NCBI RefSeq assembly: GCF_038562635.1
Contig: NZ_JBCFBO010000001.1
Span: 558,001 to 622,000 of the forward strand
Length of the DNA stretch: 64,000 bases
Source of the DNA: Methanobacterium sp.
GTDB lineage: Archaea; Methanobacteriota; Methanobacteria; Methanobacteriales; Methanobacteriaceae
Direction of reading: 5' to 3'
How positions within the stretch are numbered: the stretch's first letter is position 1; every line of letters begins with the position of its first letter. Shown here in pieces: positions 7,947 to 16,977 of this stretch. The position numbers and the translations under genes are program-made. The notes under the pieces were generated by a model that worked only from the letters and a program-made list of their open reading frames with translations, was not told where the DNA came from and did not search any database.

Positions 7947-9244
7947 TACCAATGTCCTTTATAAATCCTTTATCTGATGAAGGAAAACAAATAGTCAGGG
8001 AAGACGGAGGGGATTTAGACAGGATATTTGATGTAAATGATGATATTATAGATGCAGTTAATTCAATTACAGCTCAAGAAATATCAGATGATGCTTATAT
8101 ACCCAAAAGCTATGTTGATCTGGTGATTAAAAGAGTAGAATGGTACGTTGACAAAAAAAGCGATCCCAACTATAATCACAAAAAATATGCTTTCTTATTT
8201 TATCCAGAAATAACAAAATTCGACGTAATTGCATTTTATATCCTTTGTCAGGCCATTGGGATTAAATATGGCCCTAATTCCAGAGAAAGTCGCGCAGTAT
8301 CAGAACTGCAGGGACAGATCATTGAAAACAGACTTGAAGAACTTTATGAAAGAGACCGGTTAGAAATTGTAGATAAAATAATGAACATCCTCATTGTTCA
8401 AGATAGAATTAAATGGACATCACTGGCTGATCTTTTAAGTTCAAAGAAAATTAACCTTCAAGATTTAGTTTTAAAAGATGGAAACGTTATATTGGACAGG
8501 GAAGATTTTATGGAATACTTTAAGGATGTTGTAAAACTCCAACAGCCCGAAAGAATGTACAACGTGTTCATTGGAAACAGGATTAAAGAACTCATCATGA
8601 TCAAGATGATCATGCAGAACACTGAAAACTACATAAAAAACGTGCATGAAATTGCAGGGCGCGAAGTAGAACCCAATGCGGCACTTTTAAAGATTGCAGA
8701 AGAAGTAGCTGATGCATTATCAAAAGAAATAAGATATTATGGTGGTGGAGATAGTGGGGGAGAAGTTAAAGCTTCGCCGTTAAATATTGAAAAGTTCCCG
8801 CCGTGCATTAGAAAATCTTTAGATGGGATCAAGTCAGGCGGGAGAAATGAAGTCATTGTCCTGTTTTTAACGCCTTTTTTATCTTATGCCCGATTATATC
8901 CTTCAGTTTTCAGCAGGAACACAACTTTAAAGGTATCTGATGTTGATGCAGACCTCAAAATCACACAAAATGAAATCCTGCCAATGATCTACGACGCGGC
9001 AGACAGGTGCAGCCCTCCCCTTTTCGATGACCAGCCTCAAGAAAAGATCAACATCAATGCAAAACTTGGCTTTGGAATGAATGATAACTTAAACCTTCAA
9101 CATGAGGGAGAAACAACGTGGTACACTCCAATGAGCTGTGAAAAGGTTAAGTTGAACATGCCTAACTTGTGCAGACCAGATAAGACATGTAAAGGCATAA
9201 CCAATCCCCTCTCTTATTACAACAGAAAAATGAGGGAGAAATAA
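7943..9244 (+). CDS. priL: DNA primase large subunit PriL (Fe-S)
   Basis: A 433-residue regulatory subunit of the archaeal/eukaryotic-type primase, which with PriS makes the primers for replication. The N-terminal helical domain carries YAFLFYPEITKFDVIAFYI. The C-terminal domain holds the cluster cysteines: C288 in FPPCI, then C356, C399 (SCEKV), C410 and C416 (LCRPDKTCKG), of which four should ligate the 4Fe-4S cluster. The ending GITNPLSYY is typical of the family. The start at 7943 overlaps a short upstream frame by ATGA; an alternative start is MSFINPL at 7952. PriS follows 72 nt downstream. Confidence 0.93.
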   Translation: MIPMSFINPLSDEGKQIVREDGGDLDRIFDVNDDIIDAVNSITAQEISDDAYIPKSYVDLVIKRVEWYVDKKSDPNYNHKKYAFLFYPEITKFDVIAFYILCQAIGIKYGPNSRESRAVSELQGQIIENRLEELYERDRLEIVDKIMNILIVQDRIKWTSLADLLSSKKINLQDLVLKDGNVILDREDFMEYFKDVVKLQQPERMYNVFIGNRIKELIMIKMIMQNTENYIKNVHEIAGREVEPNAALLKIAEEVADALSKEIRYYGGGDSGGEVKASPLNIEKFPPCIRKSLDGIKSGGRNEVIVLFLTPFLSYARLYPSVFSRNTTLKVSDVDADLKITQNEILPMIYDAADRCSPPLFDDQPQEKININAKLGFGMNDNLNLQHEGETTWYTPMSCEKVKLNMPNLCRPDKTCKGITNPLSYYNRKMREK

Positions 9245-9316
9245 AATTTAAATAAAGTAAATCAACCATTTTAAAGTATAATCATTAAAATTAATAATAA
9301 AAGAAAAGGTAAACTC

Positions 9317-10309
9317 ATGGAATTTTTCAAACAGGCAACTCCTGAAGAACGCAGGATCTACTATAAAGAAGAATGGGATGTTAATCAGGTCCCTGATTTC
9401 ATATTGGACCAGCTTGAAAACCGTGAATTTGGGTTTGACCACTTTGGAAGAGGTCCCAACGACAGGTACAAAACTTTTAATTCTCCAGAATATCTTAGGA
9501 GGTTTTTAAGATCTAAAACCCCTTTTGCAGCGTACTGTTCAGTTGCCTTTTATGAAAGGCCGCGAAAAAGAGAAGGATGGATGCAGGCTGAACTTGTTTT
9601 TGATGTTGACGCTAAAGATATTCCCATAAGGACATGTAACTGTGATAATGTCTGCGAAATATGCTTAAATGAAGCTAAAGAAATTGTAGGAAACATTATT
9701 GACACTTTAAAAAGCGATTTAGGTTTAAAAAACATTCACCTGAGCTATTCTGGTAGAGGATACCATATACGTGTTCTTGATGAGTCTGTTATGGAAATGG
9801 ACAGTGATGTGAGGTCTCAAATTTTAAAATATGTTGTAGGGGCAGATGTCCCTAATGATAAATATGAAAATAGAGACCAAATTTACACCCTCAGACACTA
9901 TTCTATTCCTTTTGGGTATCCAAAGGTATTTACAGACAGGATCAAATATTCGATCCTCCATTTAACCAAAGACTCTAAAATTGAAGGCATCAGTAAAAAT
10001 TTGCTTAATAAAACCCTTGAAAATAGAAAATTAATAGAAAATGATCAATGGGGACTTTTTTTGAACAAACTAGACCCTAATCACCCTAAAACAGGTGCTA
10101 GAAATTATAATAAATTAATAAGCAGTATAGCATCGCTAAACATGAGTTTAGTTGATGGAAAAGTATCAATTGACCTCAAAAGGATTCTTAGACTCCCTTC
10201 ATCTTTGCATTCTAAGGTTAGTATGCGATGTACCGAAGTTAAAAATATTGAAACATTTGACCCATTTAAGGATGCTGTTCCTAAATTTGTGTGGGAAAGG
10301 AACGATTGA
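9317..10309 (+). CDS. priS: DNA primase small (catalytic) subunit PriS
   Basis: A 330-residue polymerase subunit of the AEP superfamily, paired with the preceding priL. The catalytic acidic pair is D96 and D98 in ELVFDVDAKD, and SGRGYH is the nucleotide-binding motif. A zinc-knuckle group, C107, C109, C113 and C116, lies between them. IDLKRILRLPSSLHSK near residue 280 carries the third conserved aspartate and the basic primer/NTP-binding motif. SD AAAAGGT precedes the ATG. It ends two bases from the convergent cca gene. Confidence 0.95.
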   Translation: MEFFKQATPEERRIYYKEEWDVNQVPDFILDQLENREFGFDHFGRGPNDRYKTFNSPEYLRRFLRSKTPFAAYCSVAFYERPRKREGWMQAELVFDVDAKDIPIRTCNCDNVCEICLNEAKEIVGNIIDTLKSDLGLKNIHLSYSGRGYHIRVLDESVMEMDSDVRSQILKYVVGADVPNDKYENRDQIYTLRHYSIPFGYPKVFTDRIKYSILHLTKDSKIEGISKNLLNKTLENRKLIENDQWGLFLNKLDPNHPKTGARNYNKLISSIASLNMSLVDGKVSIDLKRILRLPSSLHSKVSMRCTEVKNIETFDPFKDAVPKFVWERND

Positions 10310-10311
10310 TT

Positions 10312-11769
10312 CTATCGCCACAGGTACACATTTTTATTTAAATACTCGTAGAAGAAGAGCATTATATCTTCACTACACTTATCTGACTCCATAAACTTCA
10401 AAATATCCACTATTTCATATTTCTTTAAAATTTCAGCCTTGATGTGTTTCCCAAATTTAAGAAATCCTATCTTGTTTTCAATTAAAATATTATCAAGGAA
10501 TGGTTTAACCTCTTTATATTTCCGGTCAACCTCTGCAACCCACCTGTTTTCTTCCACATAAGTTTTAGTTCCATATTTTTCCATGAACTTGGTTTGGTGA
10601 CCCTTTGACCATACGAAAGGACCTAAATGTTTTTTTACCTGCGGAAGCTTCCATATTTCCATTTCAAGGAGTATTATAACGTTTTGAGATTCATCTGTCC
10701 ATGAATCTGTATTGAATACTTTGAAATCTTCCCTTTCTAAAACTCCATTTAAGGAATTTTCAGTCTTTTTAATTTGGGGATAAAGGGCATCGGCAGGGAT
10801 TTCAGGAGGTTTAAACCTGATTAAAAATGTTTTAGTTTTCCGGCTTTCAAATTCATTCTTTATTTCATTTTTATTTATATCTATTTGTTTATCAAAGAAA
10901 TATTCCTCTTTTGGATCATCAAGGAAATTTCGTGAGGCAACAATAAATTCAGACATCTTTTGAAGCTTTAAGGCTGCTGCAACATTCCTGTTTTTATCGG
11001 TGGGGTCAATAACTACAAGTGGTTCCTTAAAAAGATCACCAGTTCCATAATCTTCAATATCTATTTTATAATTAGGTCTCCATTCATTGCTTGCGGCATT
11101 TAAGACATTTAAAAACGATCCATAATTGATAATAAGTAGTTCACATAGGTACCCTGAAAATCCCCCTACTTTGAATTCTGCGCTGTATGTATGGATGGAC
11201 CCCATGAATTTTTTAAGAAGGAGGACTTCACCTTTCTGTTTTTCTCCCAAATTTGCAAGCACGTATTCTGTGTGCAGTATAGTCCTGTCCACTGCGGATT
11301 TAAGCTCTTCAGCATTTTTAATAATGTAACATGGCACAAAATCAATTTCAAACCCTTCGATAAATCCAGTAATATATGGATGAGAAGCATATCTCAATTC
11401 ATGGTCACCATGCATCTCCTTGATACATTTATCTCCTAATTTCAATCCATATTTTTTTAAATCATCTTCTGAAGTACTTAAAGGGAATTTCATGAAAATA
11501 TCAACATCAGCTTTTCCAGAAAGCCATGTACCTTTTGCTACCGAACCTACAAGTGCTGCTTCTGCATTAATGTTATTTTCTCTTGCAATTTTGTTTATAA
11601 TATTAATCAGTTTATCTGATAATAACTTTACTTTTTCATTTTCTTCTTGTGTAGGTTTTATTACCTTCAGTATGTTGTTAAAATCGATATTTTCCAAGAT
11701 ATTCACCAGGTTAATTAAATAATTAAAATAAAAAGGACTTCTGAATTGATCTTTTAATTTAAAGAACAA
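10312..11769 (-). CDS. cca: CCA-adding tRNA nucleotidyltransferase (archaeal class I)
   Basis: An up to 485-residue enzyme that adds or repairs the 3' CCA of tRNA without a template. The class I nucleotidyltransferase core is plain: GSVAKGTWLSGKADVDIF contains the GS and DxD catalytic motifs, and GFEIDFVPCY supplies the third carboxylate. The tRNA-tail domain follows (FKVGGFSGYLCELLI, GPFVWSKGHQ). The longest frame overlaps thpR by 11 nt and adds a weakly conserved hydrophobic leader. A GTG about 61 nt further in (VNILENIDFNNILK) would give a more family-typical N-terminus, so the start is uncertain. Confidence 0.92.
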   Translation of the reverse strand: MFFKLKDQFRSPFYFNYLINLVNILENIDFNNILKVIKPTQEENEKVKLLSDKLINIINKIARENNINAEAALVGSVAKGTWLSGKADVDIFMKFPLSTSEDDLKKYGLKLGDKCIKEMHGDHELRYASHPYITGFIEGFEIDFVPCYIIKNAEELKSAVDRTILHTEYVLANLGEKQKGEVLLLKKFMGSIHTYSAEFKVGGFSGYLCELLIINYGSFLNVLNAASNEWRPNYKIDIEDYGTGDLFKEPLVVIDPTDKNRNVAAALKLQKMSEFIVASRNFLDDPKEEYFFDKQIDINKNEIKNEFESRKTKTFLIRFKPPEIPADALYPQIKKTENSLNGVLEREDFKVFNTDSWTDESQNVIILLEMEIWKLPQVKKHLGPFVWSKGHQTKFMEKYGTKTYVEENRWVAEVDRKYKEVKPFLDNILIENKIGFLKFGKHIKAEILKKYEIVDILKFMESDKCSEDIMLFFYEYLNKNVYLWR

Positions 11770-12307
11770 ATTCGTTTACAGTGGTATATACTGGTCCATC
11801 ACGCTTGAGCACGCTTTCTTTAAGTAAAAGTTTTTCAATTTTCATTTTTCCAATTTCTATATCTTTCAGCTCGTCAATCTTAGATAAAAGGGCGTCTTTA
11901 TTTTTAGCACCTCTAACCCGTCCCATTGTAAGGTGAGGTACGTAGCTTCTCTCTTTTTTAAATCCCATTTTCTGGAAATCTTCATCCATTGCCATCTGTA
12001 GCCTTGAAAAAGGACCTGAATCTTCCACTCCAAGCCAAACTACTCTTATATATCTTTGATTTGGAAATAAACCAACACCCTTAATAGAAATTTCAAATGG
12101 AGAATAATTCTGCACTTTAGCTTCCACTGCACTTACAATTTCCTCGGACTTCTCTTCATCTATCTCACCAAAGAATTTAAATGTAAAATGTAAATTATGG
12201 GGTTCTACATATTTTACTGGTGCATCAGCTTCCTTTAACTGTTTTTGCACATCTGATATTTTCTCTTTAAGTTCTTCATCAATTTCTGCAGCTAAAAATG
12301 CCCTCAT
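11759..12307 (-). CDS. thpR: RNA 2',3'-cyclic phosphodiesterase (2'-5' RNA ligase family)
   Basis: A 182-residue 2H phosphoesterase. The two signature HxT motifs are HFTF (in HNLHFTFKFFGE) and HLTM (in YVPHLTMGRVRG). The family opens 2',3'-cyclic phosphates on RNA ends and can ligate tRNA halves in vitro. Its place next to cca fits a tRNA-end maintenance unit. The ATG at 12307 is chosen over an upstream GTG because GGTGATT acts as its ribosome-binding site. Six nt separate it from the upstream HPr-kinase-like gene, so the three genes probably form one operon. Confidence 0.92.
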   Translation of the reverse strand: MRAFLAAEIDEELKEKISDVQKQLKEADAPVKYVEPHNLHFTFKFFGEIDEEKSEEIVSAVEAKVQNYSPFEISIKGVGLFPNQRYIRVVWLGVEDSGPFSRLQMAMDEDFQKMGFKKERSYVPHLTMGRVRGAKNKDALLSKIDELKDIEIGKMKIEKLLLKESVLKRDGPVYTTVNEFVL

Positions 12308-12312
12308 AAAAA

Positions 12313-13254
12313 TCACCTTTCCGCAAGAGCAACTATCCTGTCAAGACTCTCTTGAGGAGTTTCTACTGTGTTCAGCATGTATACATCATTTTGTGTAAAT
12401 AATTCCTTAAAAAAGTTCACCCTTAAATTAAATTTCCTCGCATCCCTTATCATTTGGTGAGGGTTACAGAAATCCTGCTTTATCATGTAATCCAGAGCTT
12501 CATCAGGACTTAATTGCCGGAATGATGGATTTTTCTCATTCCTTTCCAGGAGTACCACCGTTTTAAGTGTCGAAGTTTCTCGAATACGCCCATCAAATAA
12601 TGTACTCACATCAGCGATTCCCCTGCCTTTTACATCAAGTTTAACCCTCTTGACTTCTTCTGCAAATGTTTTCCATACATCTGCCAGATCATCCCGGATA
12701 TATGAATTCTTTTCTGAAGAGTAAATCACTTCAGCATTGCTGAAAATACGTGTAAAGAACCAGTCGTCTGAAATGTAGTTGCAGTTTTCATTCTGCAGCA
12801 GTCCATAGGTCAAAGTTGTTTTTCCAGTCCCAGGAGGTCCAATAATTGCAATGGCATGCCCCATATAATCCACAGCAGACCCATGAACAGAATATCTCCT
12901 ATGTATAGAATGATAATCTTCAAAAAAATCGGATATTACAGCAAGCGCTATACTTTTAATCCAGCCGTAGTAATCACAGTTTCTCACTATGGCCACCTTT
13001 GCAGTTGGATCGTACATTACCTGCAGATCTCCCCCATCTTCTATGGAGAATATCTTTGCATGGGGCCGCACATCTTCATTCATAAACCTGAAATTATCAT
13101 CCCATTCGTTTTTAAAATCTTCATTATCAGTCAAAAGCTTTACACATGCCCCATGAATGTTGGCTTTCCTTTCAAATTTTATTTGACCTGCTATTTTATC
13201 TGCTAACTTATCTTTTGCCTCAGGAGTAATCAATTCAACTTCATAATCCGACAT
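12313..13254 (-). CDS. HPr kinase-like P-loop ATPase, methanogen type
   Basis: A 313-residue protein with Walker A motif GPPGTGKTT at about residues 139-147 and a downstream ISDDWFF (Walker B-like or catalytic Asp), the arrangement of HPr kinase/phosphorylase and PEPCK-like ATPases. Upstream is a 130-residue domain ending HRRYSVHGSAVDYMG, which precedes the nucleotide site as in HPrK. No HPr partner is expected in methanogens, so the phosphoacceptor is unknown. It lies in a row with thpR, cca and the aro genes. The start is MSDYEVEL because GGGAGG lies seven bases before that ATG. Confidence 0.75.
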   Translation of the reverse strand: MSDYEVELITPEAKDKLADKIAGQIKFERKANIHGACVKLLTDNEDFKNEWDDNFRFMNEDVRPHAKIFSIEDGGDLQVMYDPTAKVAIVRNCDYYGWIKSIALAVISDFFEDYHSIHRRYSVHGSAVDYMGHAIAIIGPPGTGKTTLTYGLLQNENCNYISDDWFFTRIFSNAEVIYSSEKNSYIRDDLADVWKTFAEEVKRVKLDVKGRGIADVSTLFDGRIRETSTLKTVVLLERNEKNPSFRQLSPDEALDYMIKQDFCNPHQMIRDARKFNLRVNFFKELFTQNDVYMLNTVETPQESLDRIVALAER

Positions 13255-13392
13255 TTTATTCCTCCCATAATCATAAATTTTTTTCATTTAAAACTATGCA
13301 AAAATTTAATGGATTTTAAAAAAAGGAATTCTATGTCTATTTAAGCTTAGAATGGATAATCTTGAGTTTATCCCATACTATCTAAGCGCTGT

Positions 13393-14517
13393 CTATTTTT
13401 CAATTATGGTCTCTTCAATGGACATTCCAAAATGTCTTGCGCCTTTATCTAGATAAACCATAACTTTATCGCCTGCTTTAATATCTGCAACCGATACTGG
13501 TTCCCCTTCTTCGTTTACAAGCCGTATAGTTTCAGCATTTTGAAGCAGTGTCCTTATTTTAACACCTTCATATTCTGCTTCAATAAGCATTAAAGGCCGT
13601 TTTTCAATTTTAATCCTGCCAACAATAGCAGTTTTGGTGTTACCTTCTTTATCTACAGTTAAAACTTCATCTCCAGTTTCAATTTCTGAAAGGTATCTGG
13701 TTCTATTATTTGGAGTCATCACGTATGCGTGTACTGGACCTGCATTTACCCTAAACGGACGTGAAGCTACATATTCACTTTCCATTGATTCACTGTGCAC
13801 AAGGAATAATCCCCTGGAATAAGATCCAATGAGCATTCCTTCCCCAATTGACATCATGGAACTGGTATCAACACAGACCCTATCTCCAGAACCTACAGGT
13901 TTTACAAGGGTCACTGTAGCAGGCACGAGGTTGTAATGTTCAGATTCAATCCTTTCAATTAACGAAGCAACTTTTTTAATTTGAGGTATATCTGAGGTAT
14001 ATAATAGTACTCCATCCGTACCATGCTCTAATGTCTCAAGAGCAAGCCTTGCTTCCTCGTAGTCTGGAACAGCTGCAATTATTTTAACATCTTCCCTTTG
14101 TAAGTCTGCTATAATGTTTTCTAAAGGAATAATTTTCCAATCTTTTCCTACAAGGATCACATAATCTGCAGATCTTCCAGCTTCAGATGCGAGTTCTTCA
14201 AGTCTTTTACTTGTAATTTCGATATATGCTGCAACTGTTTTTCCTTTACTTTTCAATTCACCTATAGCTGCCAAATCTTTTGACTCAGATAAACTATCTG
14301 GAAGTGGGAGTGTGCCGTCCCCTTCACCTTTTCTACCTACCAGGACTATATCTGCTTCTTCGTTATCTGAAACTATCTTGATGTTTCCCAATTTCTTTAT
14401 GCTTTCAACGTCATCGAAGTCAACAACGTGGTTTATCCCGGACTCCAGTGCTGTGGTAATGATACCTTTCTTTTCGTCCCAGCTGGGGTGTTCTGCCATG
14501 ATCCATGCAAATTTCAT
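13393..14517 (-). CDS. aroB': 3-dehydroquinate synthase II (AroB')
   Basis: A 374-residue enzyme of the archaeal DHQ synthase II family, which oxidatively deaminates and cyclises 2-amino-3,7-dideoxy-D-threo-hept-6-ulosonate to 3-dehydroquinate using NAD. Recognisable segments are KFAWIMAEHPSWDEKKGIIT at the N-terminus, LVGKDWKIIPLENIIADLQ, and the conserved central GSGDRVCVDTSSMM...GEGMLIGSYSRGLFLVHSE and PFRVNAGPVHAYV. The ATG at 14517 gives the family-typical N-terminus. It lies directly behind aroA', so the two consecutive steps of aromatic amino acid synthesis are coupled. Confidence 0.95.
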   Translation of the reverse strand: MKFAWIMAEHPSWDEKKGIITTALESGINHVVDFDDVESIKKLGNIKIVSDNEEADIVLVGRKGEGDGTLPLPDSLSESKDLAAIGELKSKGKTVAAYIEITSKRLEELASEAGRSADYVILVGKDWKIIPLENIIADLQREDVKIIAAVPDYEEARLALETLEHGTDGVLLYTSDIPQIKKVASLIERIESEHYNLVPATVTLVKPVGSGDRVCVDTSSMMSIGEGMLIGSYSRGLFLVHSESMESEYVASRPFRVNAGPVHAYVMTPNNRTRYLSEIETGDEVLTVDKEGNTKTAIVGRIKIEKRPLMLIEAEYEGVKIRTLLQNAETIRLVNEEGEPVSVADIKAGDKVMVYLDKGARHFGMSIEETIIEK

Positions 14518-14550
14518 AAATAAACCGTCCGTAATCTTAAAATTCAATTT

Positions 14551-15348
14551 CTATTTACCTTCAATTATTTTCAGGGCTTCTTCTACATCCATGTTGTTGT
14601 GAACAATTTCTGCAATAGCCCTTGTAGTTTTTCTAGGTGATTCTGCCTGGAACACATTTCTTCCAATTGCAACGCCTGCTCCACCTACATTTACAGAATC
14701 TTTCACCATTTGAAGGAGCTGTTCATTTGTTTCAACTTTAGGTCCTCCAGCTATTACCACAGGGACCGGACATCCTCCAACAACTTCCCGGAATGTATCT
14801 GGGTTTCCAGTATAATTTGTTTTTATTATATCTGCTCCAAGTTCTGCTCCAGCTCTTGCTGCAAGTTTCACAACATCGACATCGTGTTCGCTGTCGATTT
14901 TTTCTCCCCTTGGGTACATCATAGCAATAAGAGGCATTCCCCATTCATCACAAATTTCAGAGGTTATTCCAAGTGTCTCGAGCATTTCTGGTTCCATATC
15001 AGATCCAACATTTACATGGACAGATACAGCATCAGCACCTATTTTTAAGGCTTTTTCAACTGTTGTGACCAGTACTTTATGATCTGGGTCAGGGCTTAAT
15101 GAAGTACTGGCTGATAAATGGATTATAAGACCAATATCGCGCCCGTATCCTCTGTGACCAGTTCCAACCATTCCTTTATGCATTAAAACAGCATTTGCTC
15201 CTCCGCTTGCAACTTCATCAATGGTTTCGCACATATTGCCAATACCAGCTACCGGCCCTATGGAAACACCGTGATCCATGGGTACTATTACAGTTCTTCC
15301 TGTCTTTCTGTTTATTATTCTTTCAATTCTAATCTTTTTACCAATCAT
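14551..15348 (-). CDS. aroA': 2-amino-3,7-dideoxy-D-threo-hept-6-ulosonate synthase (class I aldolase fold)
   Basis: A 265-residue TIM-barrel aldolase of the archaeal DhnA family. It condenses 6-deoxy-5-ketofructose 1-phosphate with aspartate semialdehyde, the first step of the alternative shikimate entry. Features include IVPMDHGVSIGP near the N-terminus, VSVHVNVGSD, MPLIAMMYPRG with the general acid Tyr, the Schiff-base lysine in ADIIKTNYTG, and phosphate-binding VVIAGGPK and GGAGVAIGRNVFQ. A strong SD (AGGAGG) sits eight bases before the ATG. The same family includes fructose-bisphosphate aldolases, but the aroB' neighbour decides the role. Confidence 0.94.
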   Translation of the reverse strand: MIGKKIRIERIINRKTGRTVIVPMDHGVSIGPVAGIGNMCETIDEVASGGANAVLMHKGMVGTGHRGYGRDIGLIIHLSASTSLSPDPDHKVLVTTVEKALKIGADAVSVHVNVGSDMEPEMLETLGITSEICDEWGMPLIAMMYPRGEKIDSEHDVDVVKLAARAGAELGADIIKTNYTGNPDTFREVVGGCPVPVVIAGGPKVETNEQLLQMVKDSVNVGGAGVAIGRNVFQAESPRKTTRAIAEIVHNNMDVEEALKIIEGK

Positions 15349-15359
15349 TAGATGTCCTC

Positions 15360-15890
15360 CTACTTAATTTTAGATGACCAGAGTGTAAATTCTTTCAACC
15401 TTGGAGGGACACCATCTTTACCAGATGATTCCAACCAACCATGTTCAGATTTTATCATTTCTTCTGTTTTTGATGAATGTATGAAGTCAAGAAGACCTCT
15501 ATTTCTTATTATGGTATCTCGAGGTTTTAAACTTGATGACCATATGAAAAAGACCTTGAAAGTTGTGTCAGGGTGGTAACCCCCTCCAAGGTCTACAGAT
15601 AATACATCGCATGTTTTGATCTTTTTTATAACATATTCCAGTGTTTCATGGAGCCTTACATCAGCTTTTTTAAACTCTATGTTCTTATATTCCTGACATA
15701 ATTTTCCCATACTTTCTACAGATTCAGGACTATTATCCATGGCAAAAATTTTGCCTTCTGGTGCAAGTTCAGAGAGAATTTTGGTGGAATTTCCAACATG
15801 ACACCCAAGTTCCACTACAACATCGTCTGCTTTTATAATATCTTTCAAAGCTTCCCTATAAACTTTAATATTATACACTACTTTTATCAT
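15360..15890 (-). CDS. Class I SAM-dependent methyltransferase-like protein
   Basis: A 176-residue Rossmann-fold protein with the SAM motif I VVELGCHVGNS, motif II FAMDNSPESVE and an acidic motif near EFKKADVRLHE. It is on the short side for a full methyltransferase and lacks a recognisable substrate domain. CDVLSVDLGGGYHPDTTFKV marks motif IV. It lies 11 nt upstream of aroA' and could be co-transcribed with it, but no aromatic-pathway role is established. The ATG at 15890 is preferred over a GTG at 15899, since AGTGA upstream can serve as SD. Confidence 0.75.
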   Translation of the reverse strand: MIKVVYNIKVYREALKDIIKADDVVVELGCHVGNSTKILSELAPEGKIFAMDNSPESVESMGKLCQEYKNIEFKKADVRLHETLEYVIKKIKTCDVLSVDLGGGYHPDTTFKVFFIWSSSLKPRDTIIRNRGLLDFIHSSKTEEMIKSEHGWLESSGKDGVPPRLKEFTLWSSKIK

Positions 15891-16095
15891 AAAATTCACT
15901 GATTACTCTTTATTGTTTATTAGTATTTCTAAACCATTCCTTGTTATGCTTTATCCATATATATTCCACTATAAACTATCGATCAATTCTGTAAAATTCA
16001 CGGATTAATTTTTACTGTTAATTAATATCTTCAAACCATTCCTTGTTATGCTTTATCCATGTATAATTTAACTACAAACTATTAATTAATTCCTT
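15891..16095. repeat. About 102-bp imperfect tandem duplication upstream of the methyltransferase gene
   Basis: Two head-to-tail copies, about 15891-15992 and 15993-16095, begin AAAATTCAC and share the identical core AAACCATTCCTTGTTATGCT continuing to TTTATCCAT. The proximal copy supplies the leader and presumably the promoter of the minus-strand methyltransferase gene, so the gene has a duplicated upstream region. Confidence 0.75.
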
Positions 16096-16576
16096 TAAAC
16101 TAAGTTATTAGGTTTTATCTTAGATATATTTAATTTATTAATGTAATTGTTTGGTTTAGTAAAGATAATCCATTAAAAAAAGAGTTAATTTTTTGTTAAA
16201 ATTTTAATCCTAAATTTTTTTAATTTTATTTATGATCCCATGAAAATGTAATGTTTAAGGGATTTAATCCTTTAAATTTTGTTTCGTATTTTAGAAAGAA
16301 AAATAACATTTTTACAATATTAATTTAATTCGATTATATAACTATTCTACACTATTTAACTAATATAACATCATGATTATAGTTCAGTGATTAGAATTTA
16401 AGGCCTATTTTTGATATACTAATCATATATAACTATTATTTTTTCAATCATTTTATTTCTTTCTAACTCCCTAAATTGAATTACTTTTCAATGCTCTAAC
16501 TCAAAATCTATAAAATATAATGTCCATGTGTGTAATAGGTGTTCAAATTGGATGTTATAGATACCAAAGTTAGAAA
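16096..16576. other. AT-rich spacer at the left side of the accessory island
   Basis: No ORF with coding character or strong hairpin was found here. The composition shifts toward higher AT content, and the region separates housekeeping genes from the defence genes. I looked for a direct repeat shared with the integrase end near 35400 and found none that stood out. Confidence 0.4.
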
Positions 16577-16887
16577 ATGCAAGGATATAACTATATTATT
16601 GATAAGAAAATGAGAGAACGTAGAATAGAATAAGATAAATGCATTATTCCACTAAATGAAAGTAATCCTTTTGAATCAGACGAATTTGTTAAAGTTCTAA
16701 GAAAATCAGATTTTGAAAAAATAGGAAATTTAATTAAGAACTTGAAGGTGAACGAGAACAATTAAAGAAAGAAATTAACGAGCTTACAACACTGTTAGAA
16801 ACACAACGTAAATACATATATTCACTTGAAAACTCATCGAATATTGAGTCAAAGGATAGAAATAAAAAAGTATATTCAAAAATTTAA
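16577..16887 (+). pseudogene. Broken coiled-coil gene (one nonsense, one frameshift)
   Basis: Reading from ATG 16577 gives MQGYNYIIDKKMRERRIE, an in-frame TAA, then DKCIIPLNESNPFESDEFVK and onward to IGNLIKN. A +1 shift near 16735 restores a long charged helix, ELEGEREQLKKEINELTT followed by LLETQRKYIYSLEN, ending at TAA 16885-16887. The two frames join smoothly, so this is a recently inactivated small protein with a C-terminal coiled coil. I do not recognise the family. It lies just upstream of the helicase operon and may be a former member of the island. Confidence 0.6.
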
Positions 16888-16944
16888 TTAAAATGTGATT
16901 GGTATCAACTAATCCATTACTATTAAAAATAAAAATAATAACGA

Positions 16945-16977
16945 AATTTTTATGTTTAAAAAAAGAAATCGTTATTT
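16945..16977 (+). promoter_or_regulatory. TATA-like box and leaderless start of the PLD-helicase operon
   Basis: A TTTATGTTTAAAA element lies about 20-25 nt before the ATG at 16978 and no Shine-Dalgarno is present. This fits a leaderless archaeal transcript. It is inferred from spacing only. Confidence 0.4.
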
